A model generated the notes under the pieces. It saw nothing but the letters and a program-made list of their open reading frames with translations, was not told the origin of the DNA and did not search any database. This document shows, in pieces, positions 44,860 to 61,739 of a stretch of 64,000 nucleotides of DNA. A program made the translations under genes and the position numbers. Origin of the DNA: Trema orientale (Eukaryota; Streptophyta; Magnoliopsida; Rosales; Cannabaceae). The number at the start of each line of letters is the position of its first letter. Positions within the stretch are counted from its first letter, which is position 1. The stretch covers positions 482,177-546,176 of the forward strand of contig JXTC01000086.1 in NCBI GenBank assembly GCA_002914845.1, read 5' to 3'.

Positions 44860-47067
44860 AGGGGCCTTGGTCGCCAGAAGAAGATGCCATTTTGAGCCGA
44901 CTGGTGAGTAAGTTCGGTGCGAGGAATTGGAGCTTGATCGCCCGAGGAATCTCCGGCCGATCCGGCAAGTCTTGCCGCCTCCGATGGTGTAATCAGCTCG
45001 ACCCCGCCGTCAAGCGCAAGCCCTTTTCTGGTATTTCCCCTTATATTCTTATGCTTCTTCTTTTTTTTTTTCCCTCATTTTTTTTGAAATAATATTCGAA
45101 ATGTATTACCAATTAGTTTTAGTTCTTAATTTTCTCATTCCCAATTAAGGGTTTTGGCAAATTTTCATTATTATTATTATTATTATTTTTTTTAAAAAAA
45201 AGAAGAAGAAAAGTTTCGACTTTGAAATTGCTTGTTAGAGCTTGATTTCGCCGTATTGTGTATTTATGTGTGCATAACTATGCTATTTGAGCTAAAAGAT
45301 CAGAGCTTTTATCTAGTAATGCTACATTATGCAAATTTTGACATCTTACACGGCTGGCATACATTATGAACTTGGACTGTATAGTGTAGTTATAATCGGT
45401 GAAATATTGATTTCAAAATTTTCTTAAGATAAAGATAGTGGGTCCTTATACTTTAGGGCTTTTGAGGCACCATTCAAAATGTGCAACTAAGACCTTAAAT
45501 AATGCAAATTTTACTAACTATTGGGGGCGCAATGGCTAATTCTTTGGCTTGTTTAATTGTAGGTTGTTTCTCTATGTACTTTGATATGCTTTTTTTTTTC
45601 TGTGACTTTGATAATACATGATTTCTTCAATTAGGATTAATCAAGGCCTAGCTAATACCGAGTGCCTCACGATTGCTTCTAATCTTGTTCTAGTTAATTG
45701 AATTCTTGTATTGTATTGAATTGTCATGCAAACGGACACAAAATTTCAAAATTGATGTAGCACAAGCTTGGGTATTCAGTTTAAGCATATATCAGCTCCA
45801 AAAGTAGTGTATTTTCTTTTCACTGATTATCGACTTTTGCATTTTAATGTTTTTGTATAACACCATTTTTCATACCAATGAAAACATCAATTTATATTGT
45901 ACACTTATTTATATTGGCTATACTTGTATAACCTGATTTGAACATAGTCTTTTACTATCATGGGATCCCTTATTCGGACCAGAGTGGTACGATCAGCATA
46001 AAAGAATTCATTGTTTTCAATTTATGGTACCCCTGTAAGATACAAGGTTTGCGATGGTCTATCAACATATTCTTGCTACCCCAGTAAGAAAAGGCGTGAA
46101 ACATGCACATTATTCATTAGCAATAAATTCTCATGTAATTGCTATTCACTCTCCTGTCATTTTGTCAAGGCTAATATATATATTTCTTTCAGATGAGGAG
46201 GACCAGATCATAGTTGCAGCCCATGCAATTCATGGAAACAAATGGGCAGCTATTGCTAGGCTTCTACCAGGGAGAACAGATAATGCAATCAAAAACCATT
46301 GGAATTCCACCCTGAGGCGTCGATGTATGGACCGTGAAAAAGTAAAGTTGGAACCTGGCCATATTGTGGAAGACGTTAGCTTTGACAAAACCAAAGCATC
46401 ATCTGAAGAGACAATGTCTTGTGGTGATGTCAATTCATTTAAGTCCATTGAAGGAAGAGATCTCTCCGGTGCAGACCATATGGTTGATCATAATGAAGTT
46501 TTGCTGCCAACAGAAGGTTATTTTAGTTACGAAGTACAAGAGCCACCTACACTTTTCCGGCCAGTGGCACGTGTTAGTGCTTTCAGTGTATATAATCATT
46601 TAGATGGACAACAACCTTTATCATCAATTCGAAGGCCTGTTCCTATGCAAGGACCTCTGGTTCAAGCATCAAAACCTGATATTGAAGTTTTCAAATTGCT
46701 TGAAGCAGATTATGGTGGGACCTCAGTGCCTCATCAATGTGGCCATGGTTGTTGTGGGATGCAAAATGGTAAAAGTCCTCAAAACTCTTTGTTAGGGCCA
46801 GATTTTGTCGATTTTTCAGAGCCTCCAGCATTTCCGAGTTTTGAACTGGCTGCAATTGCCACTGACATTAGCAACCTTGCTTGGCTTAAAAGTGGGTTAG
46901 AGAATAGCAGTGTTAGAGCAATGGGTGATGCAGCTGGCAGAATTATAGCTAATGGATCTCAAATGAAAATGGGGCGCTTTGAAGAGGGTAGAACTGGTAA
47001 TCACTTGCTCTTTGAAGAAAGAAGGGGGAACTTGATGAGCATGAAAACCAATGTGCTATCAACATAG
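44700..47067 (+). CDS. R2R3-MYB, subgroup 23 (MYB1/MYB25/MYB109-like)
   Basis: Nuclear transcription factor. Two exons, 44700-45030 and 46193-47067 (331 + 875 nt; 401 aa), with a 1162-nt GT-AG intron splitting codon D111 at the start of R3. An acidic and Gly-rich leader (residues 1-50) is followed by [21 protein letters not shown]2 spans about 52-103 with W57, W77 and W96. R3 spans about 104-155 with F109, W128 and W147. [20 protein letters not shown] and [20 protein letters not shown] are the hallmarks of the MYB44/MYB25 branch. The ARGISGRS turn and the long leader favour subgroup 23 over subgroup 22. Members of that branch are linked to seed and stress responses in Arabidopsis. The 250-residue tail has no motif I can name. 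Splicing was chosen because both exons join in frame at [17 protein letters not shown]. The first exon is unusually GC-rich. Confidence 0.95.
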
Positions 47068-48672
47068 GACTGGTAAATGATTCTATGACAAGTAAAATTG
47101 GAAGCTGGGGCTTTTGTGAATGTTTATATCCCCATGTTTATGGGACTTGCAAATTTACCATGAGGATCCAGGAGGAGGTTTTATAAGGTCTATAGGCATT
47201 CATACTTTGGGGCCAGTATTTCGCAAATACTTTTGCCTAGGGCCAGAATCATCATTGTGGCTATGAGTCATGGATAAAAGAAATGAAGAAAGTTTTTTAC
47301 CAGCCCATGTTTTCAATCTTGCAGTCCAGATAACTTGTTCTTATATAGTAGCTTTCTTTCTTGTGTTAAAAGAGCATGAAATTTATGGTTTACTTGTGAT
47401 GTGCCGCGGTCAGTCAGAACTCACAGTATGGTGAGAAATCTTAATTTCTATGAAGGTATGTTATTTCTTCTGTTTTTACTAACGTATGCTTGTATTTAGA
47501 TGGTTCCATAGAACTTGAAGCGTCTCTGTCCAACTCAATCAAGTTTTTTTTCTTCCAGCTGCTATTACATGTAGAACAATATATGTTTTTAATTACCATA
47601 GGCTATATTATGACATGTTTTTTACCATTCGTGTCTTTCCTTATTATTTCGCAAAATTTAGTCTCTTTGGCAGTACTTACATGAGCAAACTCTTAGTCCC
47701 TCAACTATTATCTCCCAATTATACTAACCAGAGGACTGTTTCCAAATGAGATCATGTGTCCTGCACCATCAGATTCCTAGAATACGGGACTTCGGTATGT
47801 CAACTTCTGACAATTTTAACTCCAACGTAACTATTTTTCGTTAAAGCATAGCGATCATGTATCTCACTACAATTTGAGATCCTATAATTTTCATGCCATA
47901 TTTCTTATTAATATGGTCTTGTTCTTGGCACATTTGACATTTCAAACCATTTCCTTGTATGGAAGCGTCATCTCTGATGAATTGTTGAATATTTCGTTGT
48001 CTTTTACTACTTTGACATTAAGAAAAAAAAAATCCTGTTTTCCATAGGCTAACCTCTTCGCAAATCTGAATATTTAGGAACTATGCATGAAAATTGGGTT
48101 AACTATGGCTTTAGCTCCTATATCAATCCCTTCACAGAATGAGGCCTATCTACTCGTTAGATACTGAACCTCAGTGAACTAGGCAAAACCATCCAAAATT
48201 GTGATCACAAACAAATGAATCCAACTAAGAGAAAATGGGATGATGGTGTTCGGAAATAGAAGCGCCTGGTGTCATAAATCGGGGATGTTATTGTTTATTA
48301 GCGAGGAAATGTATGTTGTGTAGGATGTCATCCATTACTGTTGAAGGTATACTGTTTCCTTGCGCATTTTGCCGAAGACATTTTTTGTTTTTTTTAATCG
48401 TTGATTAGTGTGATTCTCGTATAGATCCCGGGGCTTATCAACCCTCGGACATGGATAGTCGTGTGTTATTCATGTGCGTCCTTAAACCACTGTTCTCTGT
48501 AATGCATGTAGTGTAAGGTGGTATAGTATTACTACTACACAAGGGTCTGAAGGGATTCCCGTGAGGCGTTCTGGACGTTGACAGAGTTTAGAAGGGTAAG
48601 ATGGACAAATTAGCTGATGGCTGGATTCCAGATTTCAAATAATAATAACAATAATCTGCATTCCAGGTTTTA

Positions 48673-48981
48673 TTGCCAGTCTGCTATGCTTTGCAGCCTT
48701 TTAACCAGATGGTGTCTCAAATGTACTTTGATTACGAAGAAGAAAGAATATTAAGCGAATCCCAAATGTACTTTGATCACGAAGAAGAAAGATTATTAAC
48801 CAAATCCCAAGTGTTATTTAATAATGTTTGTGATGAAGAACTAACTCACAATATGCTGTCATTTATTCTGTTCTTTTATTTTTCAGTCTTTTGTCGTTTC
48901 TCTACTCTTTGTGGTCGTTTATTTTTTTTATTTTTTATTTTTTTCACCTATGACTTGGTTGGTCCAAAACGTTGCGTTTAG
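48673..48981 (+). other. Unassigned short ORF with in-frame 45-bp duplication
   Basis: The first half contains QMYFDYEEERILSES (48718-48762), directly followed by QMYFDHEEERLLTKS (48763-48807), then a decayed third start QVLFN. The second half becomes Phe-rich and hydrophobic, as T-rich DNA would give. I do not recognise the protein. It could be a terminal exon, a decayed gene or chance. The duplication itself is certain. Confidence 0.3.
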
Positions 48982-49378
48982 GGGATAGGACTAGAAGATA
49001 TCAAAAGAACATTTCTTCTTTGTTTTGAAGGGGACTGATTTTACTCCTTTTGTAATAGACCTTCAGGTTATTGAATCAAATTTGGCTGAAGCTTGGTATG
49101 ACCATACTATCCTTCCCGTTGGGAATTGATTTTCCCTGGTTCTTCCTTGGCTCTACATCAGTTTGTCTTCTTCTCTGGGCCAACATAAGGGACAAAATAC
49201 ATAAACCACTATTTACGATCCCTGATCTGGCAGGAAGCTAAAGTTAGTTGTACGGTCTAATTGCTAAAGGAGACTAGTTGTGATTATATAAAAGAAAGGG
49301 CTAACTCATTTGGAGACTCGGGTAATTGCAGAGAACAGAGAATGCATCGTTGTACAAAATAATAAGACAAAGAAGAAA

Positions 49379-49403
49379 AAGAGAGAGAGAGAGAGAGAGA
49401 GAG
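49379..49403. repeat. (GA)n microsatellite
   Basis: About 12 GA units following an A/G-rich run. No gene is associated. Confidence 0.9.
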
Positions 49404-52400
49404 CGGCTTCTCTTTCCCACGTAGGAATCTTAATAGATAGAACACAACACAACTTAGACTTGAAAAGATTTACAAGGTTTTTCACTTATTTGATTCACTT
49501 GAGCTAGAACTTGCTATGGTTCTTGTCTTGTGAAGGTCATGTTCAATAGTTCATGTCATGTGTCGACTAGTATTGGGAGACGTGTTGTTTTCTGTACTTC
49601 TATTCTAGCACATGCTTTCCTTTGCTAAAATTCGTACATTTGAAGCTAAAAAATAAACAAAAAAGTACAAAATTGTGTCCTGTTCTGCGCGAACAAGTCC
49701 TGCCCCGTTGAGTAATTATGGTGAAAATGATTTTTGAGAGGCAATCATCGACTACTGGGATTACTTCCCCACACTTTGTACGGCCAAGGAACACAACTAG
49801 ACCCACAACTTATTTTACAGTCTTCAAGTTTTGTTTTTGTTGTTTTTTTTTTTTTTTTACTCGGCCTCGGTTTACTCATAAATGACAAATATGAGATTTT
49901 GTGTTGGAGAATATTTGTCCTGAAAACAATGCTGTAATTTTTGGCACCTTTACTACTCTTGGTGAAAGAAGCTTAATGCAAGACTACTTTTATCACTTTC
50001 CAGCTTCATTAGTACATATGTGAGATTCACCAAAATTTATATCTTAAATATGTGTAAAATACATGAATAGATAAGAAAGTAAAATACTTTCATTATTTAT
50101 ATTCTTATTACTGCCCAATAAAAATTAGCAAACAAATGTGTCATAGGTAAAAAAAGTACTTTGTTATAGCATAATCAATAAGTCTCGGATAAATAAAACT
50201 AATTTCTGTTTTATATAATATATAATAACAATAAATAAGAAAAAAAGAAGAAGAAGATAAGAAAAGCAAATTCCAATTTGAGAAGACCCATATGGAAGAT
50301 TCAGCTGTACCAGCTTGGCCATTAAAGCCAGAGAGCCCCACCACATTTCATGCTGCTAAAGATTACTTGCTCCTCTTTGAATTCTCAGACAAGAGAAGAA
50401 AAAAGTGCTTTGGTTCCACAAATTTGACGTGTGAAGCGATTCAAAACGGCTTCTATGCATTTTGGAGTTGTTGGATTGCATTTCCAAATTAATTTTAAGT
50501 TACTTAGATTAAAGCCATAAAACATAAATGACATTGAGATGACCCCGCATAGGAAAATACTTTAAAAGCAATAAAGAAAAGAGAAACAAGAATAAGATTC
50601 CATCGTAAAGAAGCATCTCTCTATTATATATATAACAGTAACGTTGATCCCTTTAAGAACCGCAATTGGAATGTGCTTTATTCGTTACATATTTAATACG
50701 ATGTGTATAAACGTTCATAACCTTAAAAGCAAGAGGCTTCTTAATGAAATCGTGAGGTATTAGTTAGTAAAAATCTCCTAACATACCAAATTCTCCTTTT
50801 GGTTGGATTTAATGGGATTGAGGGGAAAGACGGAAGTAACTCCCCATCGGTGTAAATCCATGATAATATTAATAAATAAATAAATAATATGGTCAACCAA
50901 AGACATTTTCTTTGAGATATGATGCCATACAGATTGAGTGTAATTACATAGCCACAAATTATCCTAAAGTGAAATGAGGAAGTTTTCCTTGATTTTCATG
51001 TGGCGCGTTCAATTTGTCGGACTTTGACAAATTTGGACACTTTTGGGCAAATTTCATCGTTTAGGCATCAACAAGACTCTTTTTTTTCTTTGGTGTAATT
51101 TTTATTGTCAATTACTTCACTGAGAAAATTAGGATTACCATTACAATTTTTGTTCTCAGAATCAAACTGTATTAGATCATGTTTCAGTGTGCAACTTCCT
51201 TGTGTTTTTGGACACAATTTCCTACTTTTAATATTGTCAATTGTATGTTGGCTGTACTCACAAGGTGCCCGTAGCATTGGTTTTATATTTGGTTTTGTCT
51301 ATTGTTATCAACATCCATTATAATTATCTGAGTTGAACAAAATTGAGACTCTTTTGATCTCTCTATTTACTTGGAAATCTGAAAGAATAAATAAGTATTT
51401 CTCCCCTAAGAAAAAAAAGTAAGCGTTTTTCTTTTCAAAGAAGAATAATTAAGTGTTTAATGTTTTATTTTACATTTAAATGTCTCTCATTTAAATTATA
51501 ACTCATTTAATTATATCTATTTAAATGTACACATTCAAATGTCCGAACTAAACGGTCCTAGTCCAATTATTAGAAGAATTGGTTTTGAGTAAAATTAACC
51601 TTTCTCATTCTTCTGTTCTGCATCATATATATATAACTTAATTTCAAAAATAAAAAAAGGGGAATTTACAAGGAGTGGAGGTTTTTTTTCCCCCTCTTTT
51701 CTTCTCTCCAAGAAGAACAAAGAACAAGTAACCTGAGTATAATTAAAGGAAGAATTCGGCGAAGATTATGAGAAAATTCCTAGCAGAGAACAAGAAAAGT
51801 CCATGTGTAATCAGTCACCATGTGAATGCATCAATCTTCTTACCTTGAATTGAAGTATATTGGTTTTTTATTCAAATATATAAAGAATGACTAGATAAAA
51901 AAAAGAAAAAAAAAAAAAAGAAAAAAGAAACAGGGAATGCATCACCCCATCAAGTGGGTTTGTCCCATGGCCTACCTACTAGGAAAGCAAAGAACAACTT
52001 ACAGACCGTATTAAGAAAAATGACCCAATAAAAACTTATTTCTTTGTCATTCCATAACAAATAAATAATTATGTTGCACAGATGGAACAACTAAAACTTT
52101 AATAATTTCATTTCAAAGAAAGAACTTCCAGGAAACTTAAAAAAACAAAAAAAAAAAATTAAAAAGAAGTAATCCACTATAGCAAATCTGTATCATATTT
52201 ACCTCTGTTTCATCATGGGGAGAGATTTAGCAAGTCTCAGATTTGGAATTTTCTTTTCTTCTTTTCTCTAACTTAAATTTATTTTTTTTCCAAAATCTAT
52301 AAACAAACATTGGGCTTTTTGTGTTGTTCACGCAAACGCACATTACATAAGCTTCACTGACCATAAGATGTGGTCCCCACATCTAGTCAACTGTCCCATG

Positions 52401-53399
52401 ACTGAAATTTTTGCATAATATTCCAAAACAACATCAGAAAAATAACCCTTCGTTATTATACTGCGTCTACGTCAAAAACTCAACACACACCGCTGCCTCA
52501 TAGCCACAAAACATTGATTTCGGCGAAATCAACGGCCAGGATTGGTTAAGACACTAAAAAGATACCTAGGATGAGAAGCACGGAATCACAGCTCTTCAGT
52601 TACCATAATTATCGTACCGTAGCGTACTGATTAAAGTATCTGTTAACTGAAAGACAGAGACAAATTCAATTATTATTATCCAAAGTTGACAGACCTAACA
52701 TTTTTCTGACATAATTACCCCTGACGCTTGATGTTCTTTTTTATCCGATCATGGGGACTAATCAGTCTTTTTGCACAGAAAGCAGCACCTTTATCTGTAC
52801 TGTCTTCTTCCCAACATACTGTTAATTGTTAAAAATATTTTTAAAAAGAAAGACCCAAAAATTAATAAAATTAATTTTTTTAAATTTTAATTAAAAGAAT
52901 TGGGAATTGGGAAATAGTAAGGTGTATGTACGTGTTCCTTTTGGTCAGCAAGACAGAGATCTTTCAATTCAACAAAGCCTTTGGAACTCATCAGATCAGA
53001 CGTACAGAATCTCCTAACCACATGGATTCTGGTTCACCACCACCAAATCTTTCACCAACCTTTTTTTTCCATTAATTTTAATTTATTTTTTTTTTAAATG
53101 TCATTTATTTTATTCCCAAAATCCCCACTTTTCTTTATTTATGACAGTTATTAAAAAAAAAAAAAACTCTCTCTGTCTTGCTGTGGCACACACTGCTCGT
53201 TTCTCTTCCTCTTGGCAGTGTTGTGTGTTATTTTAACACCAGAGTTTCTAAAGCATGAGTCTTTGTCTCGAAGACCACTGTCTACTCCCACTTACCAAAA
53301 ACGACTCCTTCTCCTCTGTTTTTTCTCATGCATTTTTCTATTCAAGCCTCAAATTTTAACCTCTATTCGAGCTAATCAACTCTTGGAGAAGGAACGTTA

Positions 53400-53447
53400 A
53401 TGGAGTTGAGCCAAAAGGGTCACCTAATCCAATACCCATTTCTTTAA
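53400..53447 (+). promoter_or_regulatory. Short upstream ORF in the RING-CH leader
   Basis: ATG at 53400 opens a 15-residue frame (MELSQKGHLIQYPFL) that stops about 95 nt before the main start. A second upstream ATG at 53523 opens a frame running to 53831 that overlaps the main coding start. Confidence 0.45.
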
Positions 53448-53542
53448 ATCCTCTGATTCCATCAATTTTTGCCTCTTGCAATCTTCTGGACCCCAAAAAC
53501 AGAGTTTTTGGCTTCTGGGTCTATGAAATTTCGGCTCCAGAA

Positions 53543-55560
53543 ATGTCCCACGTTGATTTGGAGCAAGGGAACCACCGCCCTTCAGTCGCCGGAAGTGACG
53601 TCAGCCCCGATGGTAGCCTCTGTTTCTCCGACGCCGATGAAGGGTCCTGCTACTCTCAGTTCTTTTCCACCACCGGCGGGTCGTACGACGAGTACAGCTT
53701 CGGCTTCGTGTGCGACACTGAGGGTGGTGTCGTTTCGGATTCTCGGCGGGCCTCTTCGGTCTCGGACTGTTCGGTTCGGGTTGAATCCGATAGCGGGGTT
53801 CCTGAAATCAAGGTGCATTTGGCTAAAGTAGAGAGAGATTGTCGAATTTGCCATCTGGGTTTGGAGAGTAACAGTCATGAATCTGGGGCTCCGATTGAGT
53901 TGGGTTGTTCTTGTAAGGATGACTTAGCTGCTGCGCACAAGAACTGTGCTGAGGCTTGGTTCAAGATTAAGGGAAATAAGTAAGTGAAAAAATCCCACTT
54001 CTAAATTTTCTGTTTTTTCTTATTTTAGTAACATGACTTTGTTTATACTATAAGGTTTTTTTTTTTTTTTTTTTTTAGCATTATGCTTAAGTTTTTGATG
54101 GATTGGGAATGTTTTCCTCATTTGTTGATCATGTTAGTTTTGAAATTTCTGATTCAATTAATGTTCTGAAATTTTTTTTCATTAATTTTGCGATAGTGTA
54201 GTTGCATGATGTAGAAGACTTATTTAGAGCATGCAGACAGAAAACTTTTGCTCAATAGTAGGAAAAGCAAAGAAGATTACGTTAAAGAGAAGATTGGAAA
54301 AAGTTAAAAGCAAAGAGAAGAATTAGGATGTCTTGGTCCTGTGTCTAGATAAATTTTCTTTCTTTTTTTTTCCTCTCTCTTTATGGAAGTGGAGAAGACC
54401 AAATTGTCTGTTTCAGTTCATCTATATTCGCACAAAATTATGGCTTGCCGGTGCACTTTGTTACTTTAAACTCATCCCATGTGCAGGTCCATATTTCCTA
54501 TTTAATCATTATGCTTAGTGAACATTTTTCCTTTTGTATATGGACAAGTTTAAAGTATAGTATCATATAATAGACAGCTAAATATTCCGGCTAAGTGTCT
54601 TAACAGGTTAATTGTTAAGACACTCAAAATCATGTTAGATAGTAGTTGATACCATCACTCAAAATCATTGCATTCCACTATGTTATCTTGTGGAGCAATC
54701 TTGTTAGGTCCTTTTAAGGTTAGACATTATTATGATCTGATAAGATAAGACTACTCCATGCCAATATCTTTTTAGGATCCAATTTCAAGCTTGATTATGC
54801 ACAGTTGGTGGCAATCACTTGTGAAGAGCCTATAAGAACCCAGTTTGGTCAATTTCTTTTTTAATCTGCAGTGATCTTTGAGATGCTGAAAGCTTTTGTA
54901 GAAATTGATACTAAGGAAACTGTAGCCGTTCCCATATGATTCATCTCAAGTTTAGATATGAAATTCCACAGGTTCATAGGACTTTTTGTATTTCATCGAC
55001 CTTTTGCTCCTTAGTTTTTACCGAGAACGATTTCGTTCGGGTGTTTGCACTTTCGCTTTACACATGTTCATTCGGTTTTCCTTTTTCTTGATTTCTTCAT
55101 CCTGATATATTTGTAGAGTGTTGTTCTATAAAACTACGTGTATGATCTTGTCTTCTAATATTTGATTGTACAAGTATAATGCACCCTAGCTTTTTCATCA
55201 AAGTTGTTTTTTTTGTACATCTCAAGAGATGAATCATAACTTTATTTCTAGTTCTTAATGCAGTCTTCATTTGCTTATAATTCATGCTATTGCTTATTGA
55301 CATGTACAACTTTGATTAGGACATGTGAGATTTGTCAATCTATTGCGCGCAATGTCGCGGGTGCAAGTGAGATTGAGTTAGCCGAGCAGACTGCTAACGA
55401 ATCCAATAGTGCTTCCGCAGTTTCTGCAGTAGCATCGATCCCCTCATCGGAGTCTCGGAACTTCTGGCACGGCCATCGCTTCCTGAATTTCCTTCTTGCT
55501 TGTATGGTATTTGCATTTGTTGTATCATGGCTCTTCCACTTCAACGTGCCATCATCATAA
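53543..55560 (+). CDS. RING-CH (RINGv) zinc-finger membrane protein, putative E3 ligase
   Basis: Likely membrane-bound ubiquitin ligase of the MARCH-like/RINGv class. Two exons, 53543-53979 and 55320-55560 (437 + 241 nt; 225 aa), with a 1340-nt GT-AG intron interrupting K147 inside the finger. Residues 1-95 are Ser/Asp/Gly-rich and probably disordered. The C4HC3 finger uses C100, C103, C122, C124, H132, C135, C148 and C151 (CRIC, CSC, H-x2-C, CEIC). The His in position five and Cys in six mark the RING-CH form. Residues 200-219 (FLNFLLACMVFAFVVSWLFH) form one C-terminal membrane segment. Animal MARCH proteins usually have two or more, but plant members with one are known. The start was chosen as the first ATG in frame with the finger. 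Upstream ATGs are noted separately. It is convergent with the BSK5-like gene, 1.6 kb apart. Confidence 0.93.
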
Positions 55561-57139
55561 GATCGTGCCATAAAAGAGACGCTTCTCGTCAAAAGATCTC
55601 GAAAGGGATTGGTGGTGATGATCATTGATGACGATGATTAATGGTAGTCTCAACTTAGATATTCGTGTGCTGCTCCATACGTGTAGAGTTTGTTGTATCT
55701 ATATGCTTCCTCTCTTCTTATACGTTTATAGCTTAACGAGGCTTTTTTATCTAGTGATTTATCATAATTGTTATAGTATTTGGGGTGTTTTCTGGAACAG
55801 TACTTAAATTTAAAGTATAATTTGGTTCCGCCATTGTTCTTTCCTTATAATTTCGTTTGCGGTAAACGACGTACCATACCATTTAGAAGATTTTTTCTGG
55901 TTTGGAATATTGATAAAGCTAATGTAAGTATAGAGTAATTTTTTTACAATTAACTGGAAAAAAAAAATAATTCTTATATGAGCCACACTTTTATCAACTT
56001 TAGTACCCACAAAAAAAAAAAAAAAATCGTTGTAAAAATGACAGTCTTCTGTGTTTTAAAAATATGAAAACCCTTTGAATTTGATTTTTTTAAAATTTTT
56101 ATTATGAAGGCTTATAATTTGACTATTTTTGAGATTCAACAACCTAATCAACAAAATTAGGGAATTTGATGGAAAATGGCAAAATTGCCGTTAGCGAATA
56201 GTAGATTTAGATCTAAATAAATTTTAGAATTTTCCATAGTTTTCAAAAAATATTTTGATTTTTCAAATATTCTTGTAAGTGATAAAATAGTTTTCAAACA
56301 ACTATTAATGTATCCAAATACAAAATAAACATGTAAGATAAACCTAAATCTACCATCACCTAGCGTTAAATTTTTCATTTCTTATTAATTTACATGTCAG
56401 ATTTTAAAGAGTCAAATTATAGGACTTTTTTTGCAATAAAAAATTAAATTCAAGGGGTTTTTCCATCAAAACAAAACAAAAGAAGTCGCTCAACAAAGTG
56501 TAATATTTCAACTGTCATAAAAGGTATGCAAAATTTTTCATCACCCTTAACAACTGGTCTTGTTAAAAAAGATAAAATAAAATAAATAAAATAACAAACA
56601 GGTGACTAACCAACTTGTACCTATAATTGTCAAAGGCATGGCAAATAGATGATTAGTTGAATTGCCTATTGTTGTTGACGTATTTTTTTTCTTGAATTAT
56701 TCGAATCCCAATTGCACAACTTGGACATAGATCTCTGTCCCACTAGCCTAAACGCTGTAGCCCTTGCCTCCACCTACTACAGATGATCGGCCAAGTTTTG
56801 GATTTTCCCAGTCGTGTGTCAAATATAAATATAAGTCTCTAAAACAAATCCGTATATACAACAATTTAATCAATTTCTCGATTTTTCCTTCGTTCTTTTA
56901 ATGTAAGAAACAATTCTCTGCAAAATGCACAAATCCCAGATCAGGAAACTAAACAAACCAACATTAATCTTCCAAGATAATCCTTTTAATGCAAGCAGCA
57001 AAAAGGAATAAAGGGAGGAAAAGAAAATGAAAACTCGGAAAGGGGAAAAAACAAATAAAGAATAGATACATATAGACTAAACAAGACTAAGTAGTCATTA
57101 GAATTAAAGAAGCATAAGAGTATTTATATACAATTTTTT
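55561..57139. other. Convergent intergenic region
   Basis: 3' regions of two genes meet here (RING-CH plus strand, BSK5-like minus strand). A foldback element occupies 56062-56472. No other gene is seen. Confidence 0.5.
56062..56472. mobile_element. Foldback MITE
   Basis: The left arm has AACCCTTTGAATTTGATTTT and CTTATAATTTGACTATTTTT, and the right arm has GAGTCAAATTATAGGACTTT and AATTAAATTCAAGGGGTTTT, in mirrored order. There is a second inner pair around TAGATTTAGATCT / AAATCTACCATC. About 410 bp, non-coding. Confidence 0.75.
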
Positions 57140-60840
<3,701 letters not shown>

Positions 60841-61069
60841 TGATGGAGAAGAGGGAAAGAGGAAAAGAGAGATTGACCCGGAGGAGAAAGTCAAAGGATC
60901 AGACGGTGAGCATCGGTCTGATTAAGACTCCACTCCAGTCAAAACTACTTCTTCTTCTTATTCTTCTTTTCTAATCTCTCTCCCTCTCTCTCTCTCTCTT
61001 TCTCTTTCTCTCCCTGAAAATTAATATATGTATAGATTTTTAATATTTTAACGAAGAGTCAGTCAGACT

Positions 61070-61105
<36 letters not shown>

Positions 61106-61615
61106 GTGAGTGCAATGAGCAATGAGGAATGAGTGTGCGGTCGGTCACGTTTGATGTGTGTAAGTAAGCAAGCAAGCAAGTAAAAAGTGTGTGTGTTTCA
61201 CTCTTTGTTGCAAAGGCAATGGACTTTTCTCTTTTACCACTTTCTGCCTCCCTCCTTTCCACTTTTCTGCAAATTACATCATTTCATTTCATTTCTCTCT
61301 CTCTCTCTTCCCCTTCTTCGCTTCTACACTAATTTTATATTATATTCTACATTTTATATCTACGTATGTGTGTACGCGTATATATTATTTGTATGGATTT
61401 TCCAAAAATGACAATAATAATAGCAGTCTACAAGTGCTACATCATTTTATAAGCCCAGGAAATAATATCACTTTTGATAAGTGAAATGTAATGAAAAAAA
61501 AACATATTTGTTCTAGCTATCACTAGTTAAAGTCGTAGCAAAATTATCGACAACCCAAAAAATAACAGGGAAAGAAAAAAAAAACAAAAAAAAAGGCCCT
61601 ACACATGGAATTGTT
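60841..61615. promoter_or_regulatory. BSK5-like upstream region with CT/GA tracts
   Basis: A CT-rich block (60960-61015) and a (GA)n microsatellite (61074-61101) lie 120-260 nt upstream of the ATG. They read as CT and TC repeats on the transcript strand, as in many plant core promoters and leaders. No TATA box could be singled out. Confidence 0.45.
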
Positions 61616-61739
61616 GTTGGATCGTTTTCGATTGGATGCACCTCATAGAAATCAAGAAACTGCCCAAGTTTATCGTGGAATTATTTCTAATGTACCACAA
61701 AATGTCAAAATCATTGATTATGCTAGTCAAGATATTTGA
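61605..61739 (+). other. Unassigned 44-residue ORF with coding-like look
   Basis: ATG to TGA frame MELLLDRFRLDAPHRNQETA followed by QVYRGIISNVPQNVKIIDYA and SQDI. Composition is balanced and unlike the surrounding AT-rich DNA, as for a piece of an ordinary protein. I cannot name the family. It may be a gene fragment or an isolated exon. Confidence 0.3.

Larger units (their letters stand above)
47068..53399. other. 6.3-kb intergenic region between MYB and RING-CH genes
   Basis: No well-supported gene. The first 300-400 bases should be the MYB 3' UTR. A 102-codon frame at 48673-48981 contains a tandem 15-residue acidic repeat (separate entry). A (GA)n microsatellite is at 49379-49403. The 66-codon frame at 50292-50492 lacks support. 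52300-53400 is CT-rich and AT-rich and should include the RING-CH promoter and 5' leader. Confidence 0.5.

Noticed and set aside
44672-44968. 98-codon antisense frame opposite the S23-type MYB exon 1
   Set aside because: It is a shadow of the GC-rich MYB coding region, with Ser/Pro low complexity.
50292-50492. 66-codon frame starting MEDSAVPAWPLKPESP
   Set aside because: The first part looks protein-like, but there is no homology I recognise, no promoter or splice context, and the tail is ordinary AT-rich translation.
53582-53878. 98-codon antisense frame opposite RING-CH exon 1
   Set aside because: It is a shadow frame of a real exon with no recognisable domain.
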